From NCBI GenBank assembly GCA_025453605.1, contig JALOPZ010000005.1:1-41937 (forward strand): a stretch of DNA of 41,937 nucleotides, in the 5' to 3' direction. This document shows positions 24,793 through 33,089 of this stretch, piece after piece. Within the stretch, counting starts at the first letter, position 1, and each line of letters begins with the position of its first letter. The notes under the pieces are model-generated. The model made no database searches. It had not been told where the DNA came from and saw only the letters and a program-made list of their open reading frames with translations. The DNA is from Candidatus Margulisiibacteriota bacterium (GTDB taxonomy: Bacteria; Margulisbacteria; WOR-1; O2-12-FULL-45-9; XYB2-FULL-48-7). A program made the translations under genes and the position numbers.

Positions 24793-26034
24793 ATGCTGCC
24801 GATCGAAAATATATTGAAATCTAGCCTGATCTTTGGCTGTTTGCTCGCCGCCGTCTGCCTGGTTGGTTGCGCCACCCTGTCCGGCTCCGGCTCGCAGTAT
24901 CAGACAGACCTCCAGAATCTGGTGACGAGCCAGTGGGCCAGCTACGGTAGCGGCAAAGCCAATTGGGGCGGGGGAGTGGGTCTCTACATTATGTCGCCGA
25001 AAGGGAAATATTTCGCGGCCAGCGGGTTGGTGGCCGGCGCGGACGAGAATATCCATTTCCGCGGCTACAGCACGACCAAATCGTTTACCGCGGTCGCGAT
25101 CATGCTCCTGCAGCAGCAGGGGAAACTGAATATCGATGATAAGATCACCGCTCTGATCCCGGGGTCGACGGAAACCTACGTTCCCGGCGATGCTAACTAC
25201 AATATCCCCAACAAGGACCAGATCACCATCAGGCAGCTGCTGGGGCACAAGGCGGGGGTGTTTGACGTCGGTAATAACATTATCCCGACGACCGAAGCGG
25301 TTCCCTATGCGGGCCAGCGCTATATTGACTACGTTAAGGAAGTGGTCCCCGATCCGGACCATACATTCACCTTCGACGAGCTGGTTGGAGTGGCGGCAAC
25401 CTGCGAGTTATCAGACTTTGCGCCGGGGACCCGGTTCCATTACAGCAATACCGGCTACTGGATCATCGGCAAGATCGTGGAGCGGGTTTCAGGCCAGCGG
25501 TTGTACGAGTTCGTGCGCGACGCCCTGCTGTTGCCGAACGGCCTGACCGCGACCAGCTTTCCTTATCTGGGGACCGATCAGACCGTTCCCGCGCCCTTTA
25601 CCCCGGGTTACGGCTGGGCGGGAGGGACCATTCTTGATCTAACTGTCGAAAACGTTTCCGGGTTTGTGGCCGAAGGGAACATCATTACGACCCCGGCCGA
25701 TCTGGCTAATTGGTGTCAAAAATGGATCACGGGACGGTCCGGTTTAAGTCAGACCTCTGTCGACCAGATGATGGACTGCCAGCCGACCGGCGAGGAACAC
25801 CGCTTCTACGGCCTCGGCTGCAACTACACGCCGGGGCTCGGTTACGGCCACAACGGCGGCCATCCGAATTACCTGACGGTGATGCGGCACGATCCGAGCC
25901 AGGAAGTGACGGTCGTTGTCTTTTGCTCGGCCGTGAACATCGAAGACCTGTATGGTGAAGTCAATTTTATGTATGATCTCGGTTTCAAGGCTAAGGAACT
26001 GCTCGGCTACCCGACCGCGGAAGCCTCCCCATAA
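24793..26034 (+). CDS. Beta-lactamase-family serine hydrolase lipoprotein
   Basis: 413 residues. The N-terminus SSLIFGCLLAAVCLVGC is a lipoprotein signal with lipobox LVG-C26, so the enzyme is anchored to a membrane facing the periplasm. The catalytic motifs of class C beta-lactamase/DD-peptidase (S12) proteins are present: Ser93-x-x-Lys96 in YSTTKS, Tyr217-Ser-Asn219 in HYSNTGYWIIG, and a His353-Asn-Gly-Gly motif replacing KTG. Members are D,D-carboxypeptidases, esterases or peptidases; which one cannot be told here. A role in peptidoglycan or envelope turnover is likely. It starts leaderless from its own extended -10; rsgA follows 7 nt after the stop. Confidence 0.88.
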   Translation: MLPIENILKSSLIFGCLLAAVCLVGCATLSGSGSQYQTDLQNLVTSQWASYGSGKANWGGGVGLYIMSPKGKYFAASGLVAGADENIHFRGYSTTKSFTAVAIMLLQQQGKLNIDDKITALIPGSTETYVPGDANYNIPNKDQITIRQLLGHKAGVFDVGNNIIPTTEAVPYAGQRYIDYVKEVVPDPDHTFTFDELVGVAATCELSDFAPGTRFHYSNTGYWIIGKIVERVSGQRLYEFVRDALLLPNGLTATSFPYLGTDQTVPAPFTPGYGWAGGTILDLTVENVSGFVAEGNIITTPADLANWCQKWITGRSGLSQTSVDQMMDCQPTGEEHRFYGLGCNYTPGLGYGHNGGHPNYLTVMRHDPSQEVTVVVFCSAVNIEDLYGEVNFMYDLGFKAKELLGYPTAEASP

Positions 26035-26041
26035 AGTTAAC

Positions 26042-27040
26042 ATGCAAGATCTAACCGCCCGGGTCGTCGCTCAGCACCGGGGGAAGTACCGGGTCAGAAG
26101 CGAAGCGGCAGAGTTCTGGGCGGAAGTGACCGGTAAGATGATGTTCTCTGCCGCGGCCAAAACCGATTATCCGGTCGTTGGCGATCTGGTCGTGGTCTCC
26201 GAATTGGAGACGGGCCATGCGGTGATCCGGGAAATATTGCCCAGAAAAACTATTTTGTGCCGGAAAGCGGGGGACAAGGACGACGCCCAGCCGATCGCGG
26301 CCAATATCGATGTCGCTTTTATCGTCCAGGCGGTCGACCGGGACTTTAATTTGAACCGGTTGGAGCGTTATTTAATTCTCGCCGGTGCGGGCAAGATCAC
26401 TCCGGTCGTGGTGTTGAATAAGAGCGATCTCTTGTCAGTGGAAGAGTTAACGGAAAAAGTCGCGCAGATCAAGGAGCGATTCCCGGCGGTCGAGGTCGTC
26501 ACGACCAGCGCGGCTGACGGGGCCGGGATCGGGCCGTTGCGTCAGGCAATTGAAAAGGAGAAGCTCTATTGCTTCATGGGCTCTTCCGGAGTGGGCAAAT
26601 CCTCGATCATTAATGAACTCCTGGGGGAAGACCTGTTAAAGACTAAAATGATCAGCGCCGCCACCAATAAGGGGCGACATACTACCACCCACCGCGAACT
26701 GTTCGTCCTTCAGAACGGCGGCATGGTCATCGATAACCCGGGGATCAGGGAGGTCGGCTTGGTTGAGGCGGGTGGAGTGGTGGCGGATGTCTTTGGGGAT
26801 CTATCCGAATTAGCGAAGGATTGTAAGTTTGCCAATTGCACCCATGACCACGAACCGGGCTGCGCTGTCTTAGCGGCGGTCAGTTCCGGGAAATTAAGCG
26901 AGGCCAAATACCTGAACTATCTTAAGCTTAAAAAAGAATCCTATCATTACCGCATGTCGAGCCTGGAAAAGAAGCGAAAAGACCAGAGCTTCGGACGAAT
27001 GGTCAAGAACTTCAAGAAACAGCTGAAAAAGACCGGATAG
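26042..27040 (+). CDS. rsgA: Small ribosomal subunit biogenesis GTPase RsgA
   Basis: Start chosen at ATG 26042 (MQDLTARVVAQHRGKYRV), 332 residues; the frame is open back to 25952 but that part overlaps the previous gene. RsgA is a circularly permuted GTPase that helps late 30S maturation. Order seen: OB-fold N-terminus; G4 NKSDLL; G5 TSAADG; G1 GSSGVGKSSIIN (about 180); G2 NKGRHTTTHRE; G3 DNPGIREVG; then a zinc knuckle CKFANCTHDHEPGCAV and a basic C-terminal helix. No clear Shine-Dalgarno or -10 precedes it, so translation probably follows from the upstream gene. Confidence 0.95.
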   Translation: MQDLTARVVAQHRGKYRVRSEAAEFWAEVTGKMMFSAAAKTDYPVVGDLVVVSELETGHAVIREILPRKTILCRKAGDKDDAQPIAANIDVAFIVQAVDRDFNLNRLERYLILAGAGKITPVVVLNKSDLLSVEELTEKVAQIKERFPAVEVVTTSAADGAGIGPLRQAIEKEKLYCFMGSSGVGKSSIINELLGEDLLKTKMISAATNKGRHTTTHRELFVLQNGGMVIDNPGIREVGLVEAGGVVADVFGDLSELAKDCKFANCTHDHEPGCAVLAAVSSGKLSEAKYLNYLKLKKESYHYRMSSLEKKRKDQSFGRMVKNFKKQLKKTG

Positions 27041-27083
27041 CTGGCTCAATATATTATTTGCAATCGCAGCAAAAATCCCTCGA

Positions 27084-27089
27084 TATATA
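27084..27089 (+). promoter_or_regulatory. Possible -10 box (TATATA) 6 nt before the amidase-like gene
   Basis: TATATA at 27084-27089, then TCCGCC, then ATG 27096. The spacer TCCGCC is the same as before the AI-2E-family gene at 38348. It is a weaker match than the other boxes. Confidence 0.45.
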
Positions 27090-27095
27090 TCCGCC

Positions 27096-27812
27096 ATGAA
27101 TATTGCTGCCGCTAACCGGTTGACCAGCCTTCAGCCAGGCGACGTGATCATGCGCCCGTTCCATATCTCCGGAAATCCGGTCCAAAAGGCCAAAATGCGG
27201 CTGCTGCAATGGGCGATCGAGCACGGCGAGCGGAAAGGGCTGGGTCACGCGCTCCTCTTTGTCGGAACTAACGAGCGGGGAGAGGGACTGGTCATCCACG
27301 GTACGCCAGGCGCGGCTAACAAGAACGGGATGGAGCTCAGCACCATTGGCCAGCAGCTCAGCGGTTTGCGGAGCGACGAGGTCCGCGTTTTACGGATGTC
27401 TGACGATCCGGTGATCAGGGAGAATGCGCTCCGTTTTATGCGTTTCCACTATTGGCTGGCCGAACAAGGCCGTCAAGTGTTCAGCTTCCACCAGGCGATC
27501 AGCCAGCCGCTCGACCTGCCGGAACCGGTGACTTTTGAAGAGCGGACTTATCGGTCCTATTACAAGTTTTCCTGCATTGGCGCGGTTATCTGTGCCTATG
27601 GACTACAGGAAAGGGCAGAGCAGTTAATGAGGGGTTATTCAGCGGAACTTGAGCGGCAAGGCGGGCGGATCCGGATCGAACGCCATAATGCGCTTAATAA
27701 TTTGTGGGTTTTTTTGGCCAACCGGCCGGACGAGGTCTTCAAGAACCTGCGGACACTGGCCCCGACCGGACACCTGCTGCTCGAGCTGGCCGTCCGGGAA
27801 TTGCCGTCTTAG
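27096..27812 (+). CDS. Putative permuted NlpC/P60 (YiiX/YebB-like) papain-fold amidase
   Basis: 238 residues with no signal peptide. The N-terminal SLQPGDVIMRP, the GHALLFVG strand with His51, an IHGTPG turn, and FSCIGAVICAYG with Cys160 late in the chain fit the permuted papain fold of YiiX/YebB-like NlpC/P60 proteins, where the His precedes the Cys. Related proteins cleave peptide or amide bonds in cell wall or lipids. The assignment rests on motif order alone; alternatively it is a family-less hypothetical. It has its own weak -10 box. Confidence 0.55.
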   Translation: MNIAAANRLTSLQPGDVIMRPFHISGNPVQKAKMRLLQWAIEHGERKGLGHALLFVGTNERGEGLVIHGTPGAANKNGMELSTIGQQLSGLRSDEVRVLRMSDDPVIRENALRFMRFHYWLAEQGRQVFSFHQAISQPLDLPEPVTFEERTYRSYYKFSCIGAVICAYGLQERAEQLMRGYSAELERQGGRIRIERHNALNNLWVFLANRPDEVFKNLRTLAPTGHLLLELAVRELPS

Positions 27813-27856
27813 CCGCCGATTTCATCGCTTGCTTGCTCTCACCCTCGCCTAAGTAT

Positions 27857-27862
27857 TATAAT
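27857..27862 (+). promoter_or_regulatory. TATAAT box 6 nt before the ArsB/NhaD-type transporter
   Basis: TATAAT at 27857-27862, then CAGCGG, then ATG at 27869. This sets the start; the frame itself is open upstream to 27704 inside the previous gene. Confidence 0.65.
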
Positions 27863-27868
27863 CAGCGG

Positions 27869-29158
27869 ATGATCCAAGTAATTCCGCCCCGCTATGCCGC
27901 CCTGGCGGTTTTTGCGCTGGCTTATCTGCTCTTTATCGCTTTGCCCAAAAGACGGACAGCAACCGCGGCGGTCGCGGTCCTGTTCGCTCTGCTCCTGGGC
28001 GCGATCTCGCTCCCCGACGCTTTCCGCTCGGTCAACTGGAACGTGATCGGCATCTTTGCCGGGATGGGGATCTTAAGTCATCTCTTCTTTGAAAGCCGGG
28101 TCCCGGCGGTCATGGCCGAACACATTGTCAACCAGACCAAAAACACCGCCTGGGCGCTGATGGGGATCTGCCTGATGGCTGGGTTCATTTCCTCCTTCCT
28201 TGACAACGTTTCGACCGTTCTGATCATCGCCCCGATCGCCCTGGCGGTTTCTAGCCGCCTCAAGGTCGAACCGACCGCAATGCTGATCGGCATCGCGGTC
28301 TCGGCTAACCTGCAGGGGACGGCGACGCTGATCGGTGATCCGCCCAGTATGCTCCTGGCCGCATTTGCCGGGCTTAATTTCTGGGAATTCTTCTTCTATC
28401 ACGGTAAGCCAGCGATCTTTTTTGCGGTCGAGCTTGGCGCCGTCGCTTCCTTTATCGTGCTCTGGTACTTTTTCCGGCACTTCCGGCAAAAAGCGCCGCC
28501 GGTCCGGGAAGAAGCCGTGTTGACCTGGCGGCCGACGGTGATCATTTTGCTGGTCATCGCCGCGCTGATCGCTTCGTCGTTCAGCCGGGCGCTCTTCGGC
28601 AACACCGCCGGTCTGATCTGTCTCATCGGCGCGGCCGGTGCGTTGGTGGCGGAGCAGGCGTTTGGTAAAAAAGAGCCGCTGCTGGCCCACCTGCAGAAGA
28701 TCGATTGGGAAACGGTCAGCTTTTTGGCGCTGGTCTTTATTCTGGTCGGCTGCCTGACGGTCAACGGTTGGACCGAATACCTGGCCCGCCAGATCGTCCT
28801 TTTGACCGGCAATAACGTCCTCTTCGGCTTCCTGGTCCTGACCTTCTTTTCGGTCGCCGTCTCGGCCTTTGTTGATAATATTCCGTTCCTGGCGGCGATG
28901 CTGCCGGTCGCCATGTCGCTGGCCGCCAAAGTAGGGGTCGATCCATCCCCGCTCTTATTCGGTTTGTTGATCGGCGCCAGCCTGGGGGGGAACATTACCC
29001 CGATCGGCGCTTCGGCCAACGTTGTTGCCTGCGGGATCTTGAAAAAAGAGGGGTACACGGTCAGTTTCGGTCAATTTCTGCGGATCGGTCTGCCGTTCAC
29101 TCTGGCCGCTGTCTCTGCCGCTTCGTTCTTTATCTGGCTGGTCTGGATCAGGGTCTAG
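27869..29158 (+). CDS. ArsB/NhaD-type ion transporter (IT superfamily)
   Basis: Start at ATG 27869, 429 residues, about 11-12 membrane segments. The two inverted halves carry the signature hairpins of the ion transporter superfamily: FLDNVSTVLIIAPIALAV and NLQGTATLIGDPPSMLL in the first half, FVDNIPFLAAMLPVAM and GASLGGNITPIGASANVVA in the second. Members export arsenite or exchange Na+/H+, or take up anions or dicarboxylates; the substrate cannot be set from sequence alone. No arsenic genes (arsR, arsA, arsC) are adjacent, which makes arsenite export less likely. The stop shares the palindrome CTAG (29155-29158) with the convergent DUF3108 gene. Confidence 0.82.
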   Translation: MIQVIPPRYAALAVFALAYLLFIALPKRRTATAAVAVLFALLLGAISLPDAFRSVNWNVIGIFAGMGILSHLFFESRVPAVMAEHIVNQTKNTAWALMGICLMAGFISSFLDNVSTVLIIAPIALAVSSRLKVEPTAMLIGIAVSANLQGTATLIGDPPSMLLAAFAGLNFWEFFFYHGKPAIFFAVELGAVASFIVLWYFFRHFRQKAPPVREEAVLTWRPTVIILLVIAALIASSFSRALFGNTAGLICLIGAAGALVAEQAFGKKEPLLAHLQKIDWETVSFLALVFILVGCLTVNGWTEYLARQIVLLTGNNVLFGFLVLTFFSVAVSAFVDNIPFLAAMLPVAMSLAAKVGVDPSPLLFGLLIGASLGGNITPIGASANVVACGILKKEGYTVSFGQFLRIGLPFTLAAVSAASFFIWLVWIRV

Positions 29159-29943
29159 TCTGTCCGCCAGATCTCCTGGATAACGTCCGGCGACCCCGGA
29201 CCGCTGATCGCTCCAGCATAGCGAACCAGCTCGTAGGGCGACTCCGCTTTAACCCAGTAGTTAACATTAGGGATAAAATTACTGATCAAGCCAAGATCGG
29301 GTTTCAGTTCGATCCGCCGGGCGGCAACCGAGCGGCCCTGGCTGGTCACCGTTGCCGGCCCGGCCGCCAGTTTGAGGAGGAAGCCGAAAGTTTGCCCGTT
29401 GGGCAGGAGCGCTTTTAGTTTCTCTTCCCTGACCCCCCGTGCGGGGAGGGAGGAGAGATACAGGTCAAGGTCGGTAATAGCGACAAGTTGCGGCTGAAGC
29501 GGCACCGTTTTACTGATCTTTTCTTTCTTCTGATAGTCGTTATATTTGACCAGCGCGGTCAAATTAGCCCAGTTGAACCGGATATCATAGTCGGTCCACG
29601 GTTGACTGTCGCTTTTTGTCTCCCCCTGCAGGGAATAGCTGGTGATCCGGCCGTCGGCCAGCAGAAAATACCTGACTACCCGGCTGGCAAAGGCTTTGCC
29701 CTGGATGGTCCCTGACGAACGGCCGGTGACGACCAGAAAGGTCTTCCCCTGATAGAGCAGTTTTTCGAACTTGGTGGTCGATTCGCCGAACGGGGAACCG
29801 TCTTTGCTCAGCCGGGTCTGCGCCGTATATTGCCGGCCGATCAGTTCAGCCGGAAAGGCGAACTGATAAAGAGCGGCCGCCGGCAAAGTCATTAGCCAGG
29901 TAAGGATGATCGCTGACGCTGCCAGTCGTTTGTCTATGTTCAT
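29155..29943 (-). CDS. DUF3108-like exported protein
   Basis: Start chosen at ATG 29943, one base after the upstream UbiA stop, giving 262 residues (the frame is open to 29976). The signal peptide is LAASAIILTWLMTLPAAA. The rest alternates beta strands (YTAQTRLSKDG, KTFLVVTGRSSGTIQG, RITSYSLQGETKSD, DYDIRFNWANLTALVKYND), as in DUF3108 periplasmic beta-barrel-like proteins thought to be of LolA/LppX type. A role in envelope lipid handling is possible and is supported only by the UbiA neighbour. It is the last gene of the leftward run from about 32.5 kb. Confidence 0.65.
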   Translation of the reverse strand: MNIDKRLAASAIILTWLMTLPAAALYQFAFPAELIGRQYTAQTRLSKDGSPFGESTTKFEKLLYQGKTFLVVTGRSSGTIQGKAFASRVVRYFLLADGRITSYSLQGETKSDSQPWTDYDIRFNWANLTALVKYNDYQKKEKISKTVPLQPQLVAITDLDLYLSSLPARGVREEKLKALLPNGQTFGFLLKLAAGPATVTSQGRSVAARRIELKPDLGLISNFIPNVNYWVKAESPYELVRYAGAISGPGSPDVIQEIWRTD

Positions 29944-29944
29944 C

Positions 29945-30838
29945 TTACCGAAAGAAATAGCGCCAGATGAGCGCAAGCGCGTAGGTGAACATGGTGAGGT
30001 GGATCAGCGGCAGGGCGGCCAGTTTGGGGATAGGGAGCTTTTCTTGCCAGCAGATCAGGTTGGCTAAGACGATCAGGGCAAAGCCGAGGAGGAACCAGGC
30101 CGGGACGACCTGGCCGTAATTGGCTAGGAGCCAGCCGCCGACCGCCAGGTGGGCGGCCGAGAAACCGGTTATCCAAAGCTTACAACCGGTGACTCCGTAA
30201 AGGATCGGGATCGTTTTCATCCCCCGGGCCGCGTCGTTTTTGAGGTCGATCAGATCGTTGGTCCCCAGGTGCGCTTCGGCTAGCGGGTAGAAGAAGAGCA
30301 AGATCAAAAGGGCGGTCCAGTCAGGATGGCCGACGCAGAGGTAGCCGGCGACGGGGAAAAGGGCAAAATCGGTCCGGCCGATCAGCTGCGACCAGGGAAA
30401 GGTTTGCTTCCTTTTTTTCAGTTGGTAGAAAGCTTCGGCCAACATGCTGTAGAAACCGATCGCCATAACGTAGAGCGAGTGCGGGGAGGGGAGCGACAGG
30501 GTCAGAACGACGGCCGCCAGGAGAAAAAAGACGAACAGCCCTTTGGCGGTCATTAAACTGATCGCGCCGGCGGCGAGCGGCCGGGTGTGGAACGGGCGGA
30601 AATAACCGGTCAGGTCATTATCGATATCTTTCCTGTCCGGCCCAGCGTCGATCAGATCGTTCAGGATGAAGCCGGCCTCAAAACCGAACCCGGCGATCAG
30701 GACCGCCTTGACGACGAGCCCCCAGGAGAAACCGCCGTGAACGGCGAAACTGACGAACAGCCCGCCGCAGAAGATCGCCGGCCAGGCGGGGAGAAAGTGG
30801 AGCCGCAGGAGATCGAGATATGCCTTTACAGTTGCCAC
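29945..30838 (-). CDS. UbiA-family prenyltransferase
   Basis: 297 residues from GTG 30838, overlapping the stop of the upstream hydrolase by 13 nt. About eight membrane segments. First Asp-rich motif at FILNDLIDAGPDRKDID (N-D-x-x-D), followed by the conserved RPFHTRPLAAGAIS; second at GTNDLIDLKNDAARGMKTIPILYG. UbiA enzymes attach polyprenyl or other prenyl chains to an aromatic or polar acceptor in the membrane (quinones, hemes, archaeal-type lipids, decaprenyl-phosphoryl sugars). No quinone genes are adjacent, so the acceptor is unknown. Confidence 0.85.
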   Translation of the reverse strand: MATVKAYLDLLRLHFLPAWPAIFCGGLFVSFAVHGGFSWGLVVKAVLIAGFGFEAGFILNDLIDAGPDRKDIDNDLTGYFRPFHTRPLAAGAISLMTAKGLFVFFLLAAVVLTLSLPSPHSLYVMAIGFYSMLAEAFYQLKKRKQTFPWSQLIGRTDFALFPVAGYLCVGHPDWTALLILLFFYPLAEAHLGTNDLIDLKNDAARGMKTIPILYGVTGCKLWITGFSAAHLAVGGWLLANYGQVVPAWFLLGFALIVLANLICWQEKLPIPKLAALPLIHLTMFTYALALIWRYFFR

Positions 30839-31821
30839 GCCTTAATTTCTTTACCGGCGCCAAGGTCGAATTTATTCAGGTCGACCGTTTGCCAGGCGGT
30901 CTTATCGTAAGTTCGGTAATAGAGAACACGGTTGGTCAAGTCCTTGATAACCGCCCACTGGGCGTAGCCGTAAAGATACTGCCCGGGGATAGCGGTCGGC
31001 TCTTTGATCGCCCCTTTCGGGATGTCGATCGAATTTAATAAATGTTCCGCCAGATTGACCGCGCCGACCGCGTTCTTGGGCGGCAGGGCGGCGTCGAGGC
31101 TCAAGGCGATCTTGACGAAGCGCGACGGCGGCGTCCAGTCGCCCGGCAGGCCGCGCAGTCCGCTCCCGACGCCGGCCGCTTCGACCTTGACCCCGTTGAT
31201 CGTCTTGCTCTCGACGTCGAGCGAATTGAGGTTGACGTAATTGCGCAGGTTAGCCAGCTGCCAGTCAAAGCTTGGGCGGTTGGTCAGCACGCCGAGCGGG
31301 TTGTCGTAGGTCCTCTTCTGGCCGTCGATGAACTCGATCACCACGCTTTGGCCGGCGGCGTCGTGCACAGCCAGATGAATGCCAAAGTTTTTGAGCTTCG
31401 GGTTTTTGGGCGGAATGATGTTGACGGTCGGCAGCGCGGCCTTGACCTCGGCGACCGTGGCGAAATTCCCCAGCGCCCAGGCGCCAAAACTGTCGAGCGG
31501 CAGATCACGGCCTGTGCCGGCCGGCTCGTAGACGGCGCCGGTGTACATCAATCCGTCAAGCGAGAGACCTTTTTCGTTAAAGCCGTCGACGTAGGCGGTC
31601 TTGAGGCCGAAAGCGTTGAGCGCGATAAAACCGTATTTACCCGGTTGGCGGGGAACGACGCAGATCTCCGACTGCAGATCGAGCGGGAACTCCATCGACC
31701 GGCCGATCACCACCGTCCCGTCGGTCGCTTTGACCCGAAAGTCGGTGCAGGCGAAGGTAAGGTTGGGGGAGAGGAACAGGGCGGCAAGCAGGAAGAGCGG
31801 GATCATTTTTCTGGCGGGCAT
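30826..31821 (-). CDS. Choloylglycine hydrolase/penicillin V acylase-family Ntn hydrolase
   Basis: Start chosen at ATG 31821 (GTG 31833 is possible), 331 residues. The signal peptide ends ...LSPNLTFA and leaves Cys25 as the mature N-terminus (CTDFRVKATDGTVVIGRSMEF), as required for a Cys Ntn hydrolase; Arg in IGRSMEF and the later LTNRPSFDWQ and YRTYDKTAW match the family's catalytic Asn and Arg regions. Family members cleave linear amides (bile salts, penicillin V, N-acyl homoserine lactones). For a free-living diderm, signal cleavage or acyl-amide turnover in the periplasm is the more likely role. It starts 2 nt after the upstream membrane gene. Confidence 0.88.
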   Translation of the reverse strand: MPARKMIPLFLLAALFLSPNLTFACTDFRVKATDGTVVIGRSMEFPLDLQSEICVVPRQPGKYGFIALNAFGLKTAYVDGFNEKGLSLDGLMYTGAVYEPAGTGRDLPLDSFGAWALGNFATVAEVKAALPTVNIIPPKNPKLKNFGIHLAVHDAAGQSVVIEFIDGQKRTYDNPLGVLTNRPSFDWQLANLRNYVNLNSLDVESKTINGVKVEAAGVGSGLRGLPGDWTPPSRFVKIALSLDAALPPKNAVGAVNLAEHLLNSIDIPKGAIKEPTAIPGQYLYGYAQWAVIKDLTNRVLYYRTYDKTAWQTVDLNKFDLGAGKEIKAWQL

Positions 31822-31823
31822 GA

Positions 31824-32459
31824 TCAGATCCACCCCAGCAGCGCGCCGAAAACGATCAGGCAGAGCGCGTCAAAACCGAGGATCGCGCTGACGGCGACCA
31901 CTTTGTCTTTGACCTGTTTCAGATCATGGACCCAGAAAGCAACGACAAAGAAGGGGAGGTAGCCGATCAGGAAGATCAGCCACGGCGCGCCCAGGTTCCA
32001 CCAGGGATGCTCCCAGGTCAGCGCGCCGATCCGGTTCAGGACGATCTCGATCCCCACGGCCAGCAGGGAGTTCAGAACGGCCAGGAACCAGCGGTTGGGG
32101 ATCCCCAGGACCTTCAATTTCTTGTCCGCCGGGAGCATTTTGCAGGCGAAAACCCCCATGACGGCGAACATCAGGGTGATCTCGATGTTGAGACCGATCA
32201 GGATGTTATAAGAGGTGGCGCCCGGCGTTCCCCAGACCGGGGCGAACTTATTGAAGTGAAAGAAGAGGCCGTTCCAGATCTCGTTGAACCAGTCCATCCC
32301 CCACAGGGCGAGCCCGCCGAAAAAGATGTTCCAGTTCCGGCGCTCGACTTCCACCGAGTAAATGTAAAGAACAAGCAGCAGGAGCGTAATAATGGGCCAT
32401 TGGAAATGAGTGGGATCACGCAGAATAGCCTGGGCCTGTTTGGCGCTTTCAGCCATCAT
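31824..32459 (-). CDS. Six-helix membrane protein of unknown function
   Basis: 211 residues. Predicted membrane segments include WPIITLLLLVLYIYSV, IFFGGLALWGMDWFNEIWNGLFF, LIGLNIEITLMFAVMGVFAC, FLAVLNSLLAVGIEIVLNRI, APWLIFLIGYLPFFVVAFWV and AVSAILGFDALCLIVFGALLGW. Several Trp and acidic residues lie within or near the membrane (GMDWFNEIW, LTWEHPWW). I do not recognise a family. The start at ATG 32459 is supported by AGGAGG (32469-32474) and a TGCTATAAT box upstream. It heads the run with the acylase-like hydrolase, UbiA and DUF3108. Confidence 0.75.
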   Translation of the reverse strand: MMAESAKQAQAILRDPTHFQWPIITLLLLVLYIYSVEVERRNWNIFFGGLALWGMDWFNEIWNGLFFHFNKFAPVWGTPGATSYNILIGLNIEITLMFAVMGVFACKMLPADKKLKVLGIPNRWFLAVLNSLLAVGIEIVLNRIGALTWEHPWWNLGAPWLIFLIGYLPFFVVAFWVHDLKQVKDKVVAVSAILGFDALCLIVFGALLGWI

Positions 32460-32480
32460 TTTAGATCGCCTCCTGCCGAA

Positions 32481-32489
32481 ATTATAGCA
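32481..32489 (-). promoter_or_regulatory. Extended -10 promoter (TGCTATAAT) with a short Shine-Dalgarno leader
   Basis: Minus-strand TGCTATAAT, hexamer 32481-32486. The expected start near 32474 coincides with AGGAGG (32469-32474), giving a leader of about 15 nt before ATG 32459. Unlike most boxes in the window this one is not placed 6 nt from the ATG, and an SD is present. Confidence 0.7.
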
Positions 32490-32501
32490 CCCGAGAGCGG
32501 A

Positions 32502-33089
32502 TTACCAAGCGGTTTCAATGACATTTTGCTCGGCGCCGATCGTTGTCGCTTTGCCGTGGCCGGGGAAGACAACGGTCTCCGGCGGCAGATTAAGCAGGCG
32601 TTTTAATGAGTTGATCATGGCCGCTTCGTCGGAATAGGGGAGGTCGACCCGCCCGTAAGTCCCCAGAAAAAGCGTATCGCCGCTGAAGAGGACCTTTTCT
32701 TTTTCACTGTATAAACAAATGCCTCCCGGGCTGTGCCCCGGCGTATGAATTATTTTGAAGTTCAGCCTGCCGCATTCCACATTATCATTGTCTTGGAGAA
32801 AGCCGTCAGGTTGGGGTGCGTCGGTCGTCTTAAGGCCGAAAACGTCGGCCTGGTGCATTAAGAAACGGGCGCCGGTCTGTTCTTTTAAGAGCCGGACCCC
32901 GTCATGATGGTCAAAATGGCCGTGGGTGGCGACGATCAGTTCGAGCTTCAGTCCGCGCTGCCGCAGCTGTTCAAGGATCTGTTCGGTCTCTCCCCCGGCA
33001 TCGATCACCAGCGCCTTGTTGGTCGCTTCGTCCCCGATCAGATAGCAGTTGGTCCGGATCGGCCCGACCTTGAGGTGGTCGACCTTCAA
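32502..33089 (-). CDS. Metallo-beta-lactamase-fold hydrolase (GloB-like)
   Basis: 195 residues from TTG 33089, whose TTGA overlaps the TGA of the upstream phosphatase; GGGAG lies 9 nt upstream. Metal ligands: THGHFDHHDG (HxHxDH), HTPGHSPGG, FSGDTLFLGTYGRVDLP and FPGHGKATTIG. This fits the short glyoxalase-II-like hydrolases that cleave thioesters; many of unknown substrate occur in bacteria. Coupling to a HAD phosphatase suggests metabolite repair or housekeeping, as an inference. Confidence 0.88.
   Translation of the reverse strand: MKVDHLKVGPIRTNCYLIGDEATNKALVIDAGGETEQILEQLRQRGLKLELIVATHGHFDHHDGVRLLKEQTGARFLMHQADVFGLKTTDAPQPDGFLQDNDNVECGRLNFKIIHTPGHSPGGICLYSEKEKVLFSGDTLFLGTYGRVDLPYSDEAAMINSLKRLLNLPPETVVFPGHGKATTIGAEQNVIETAW

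Noticed and set aside
27869..29158. Arsenite exporter ArsB
   Set aside because: Family motifs are shared by many ion transporters and no other arsenic gene is adjacent, so the specific name was not used.
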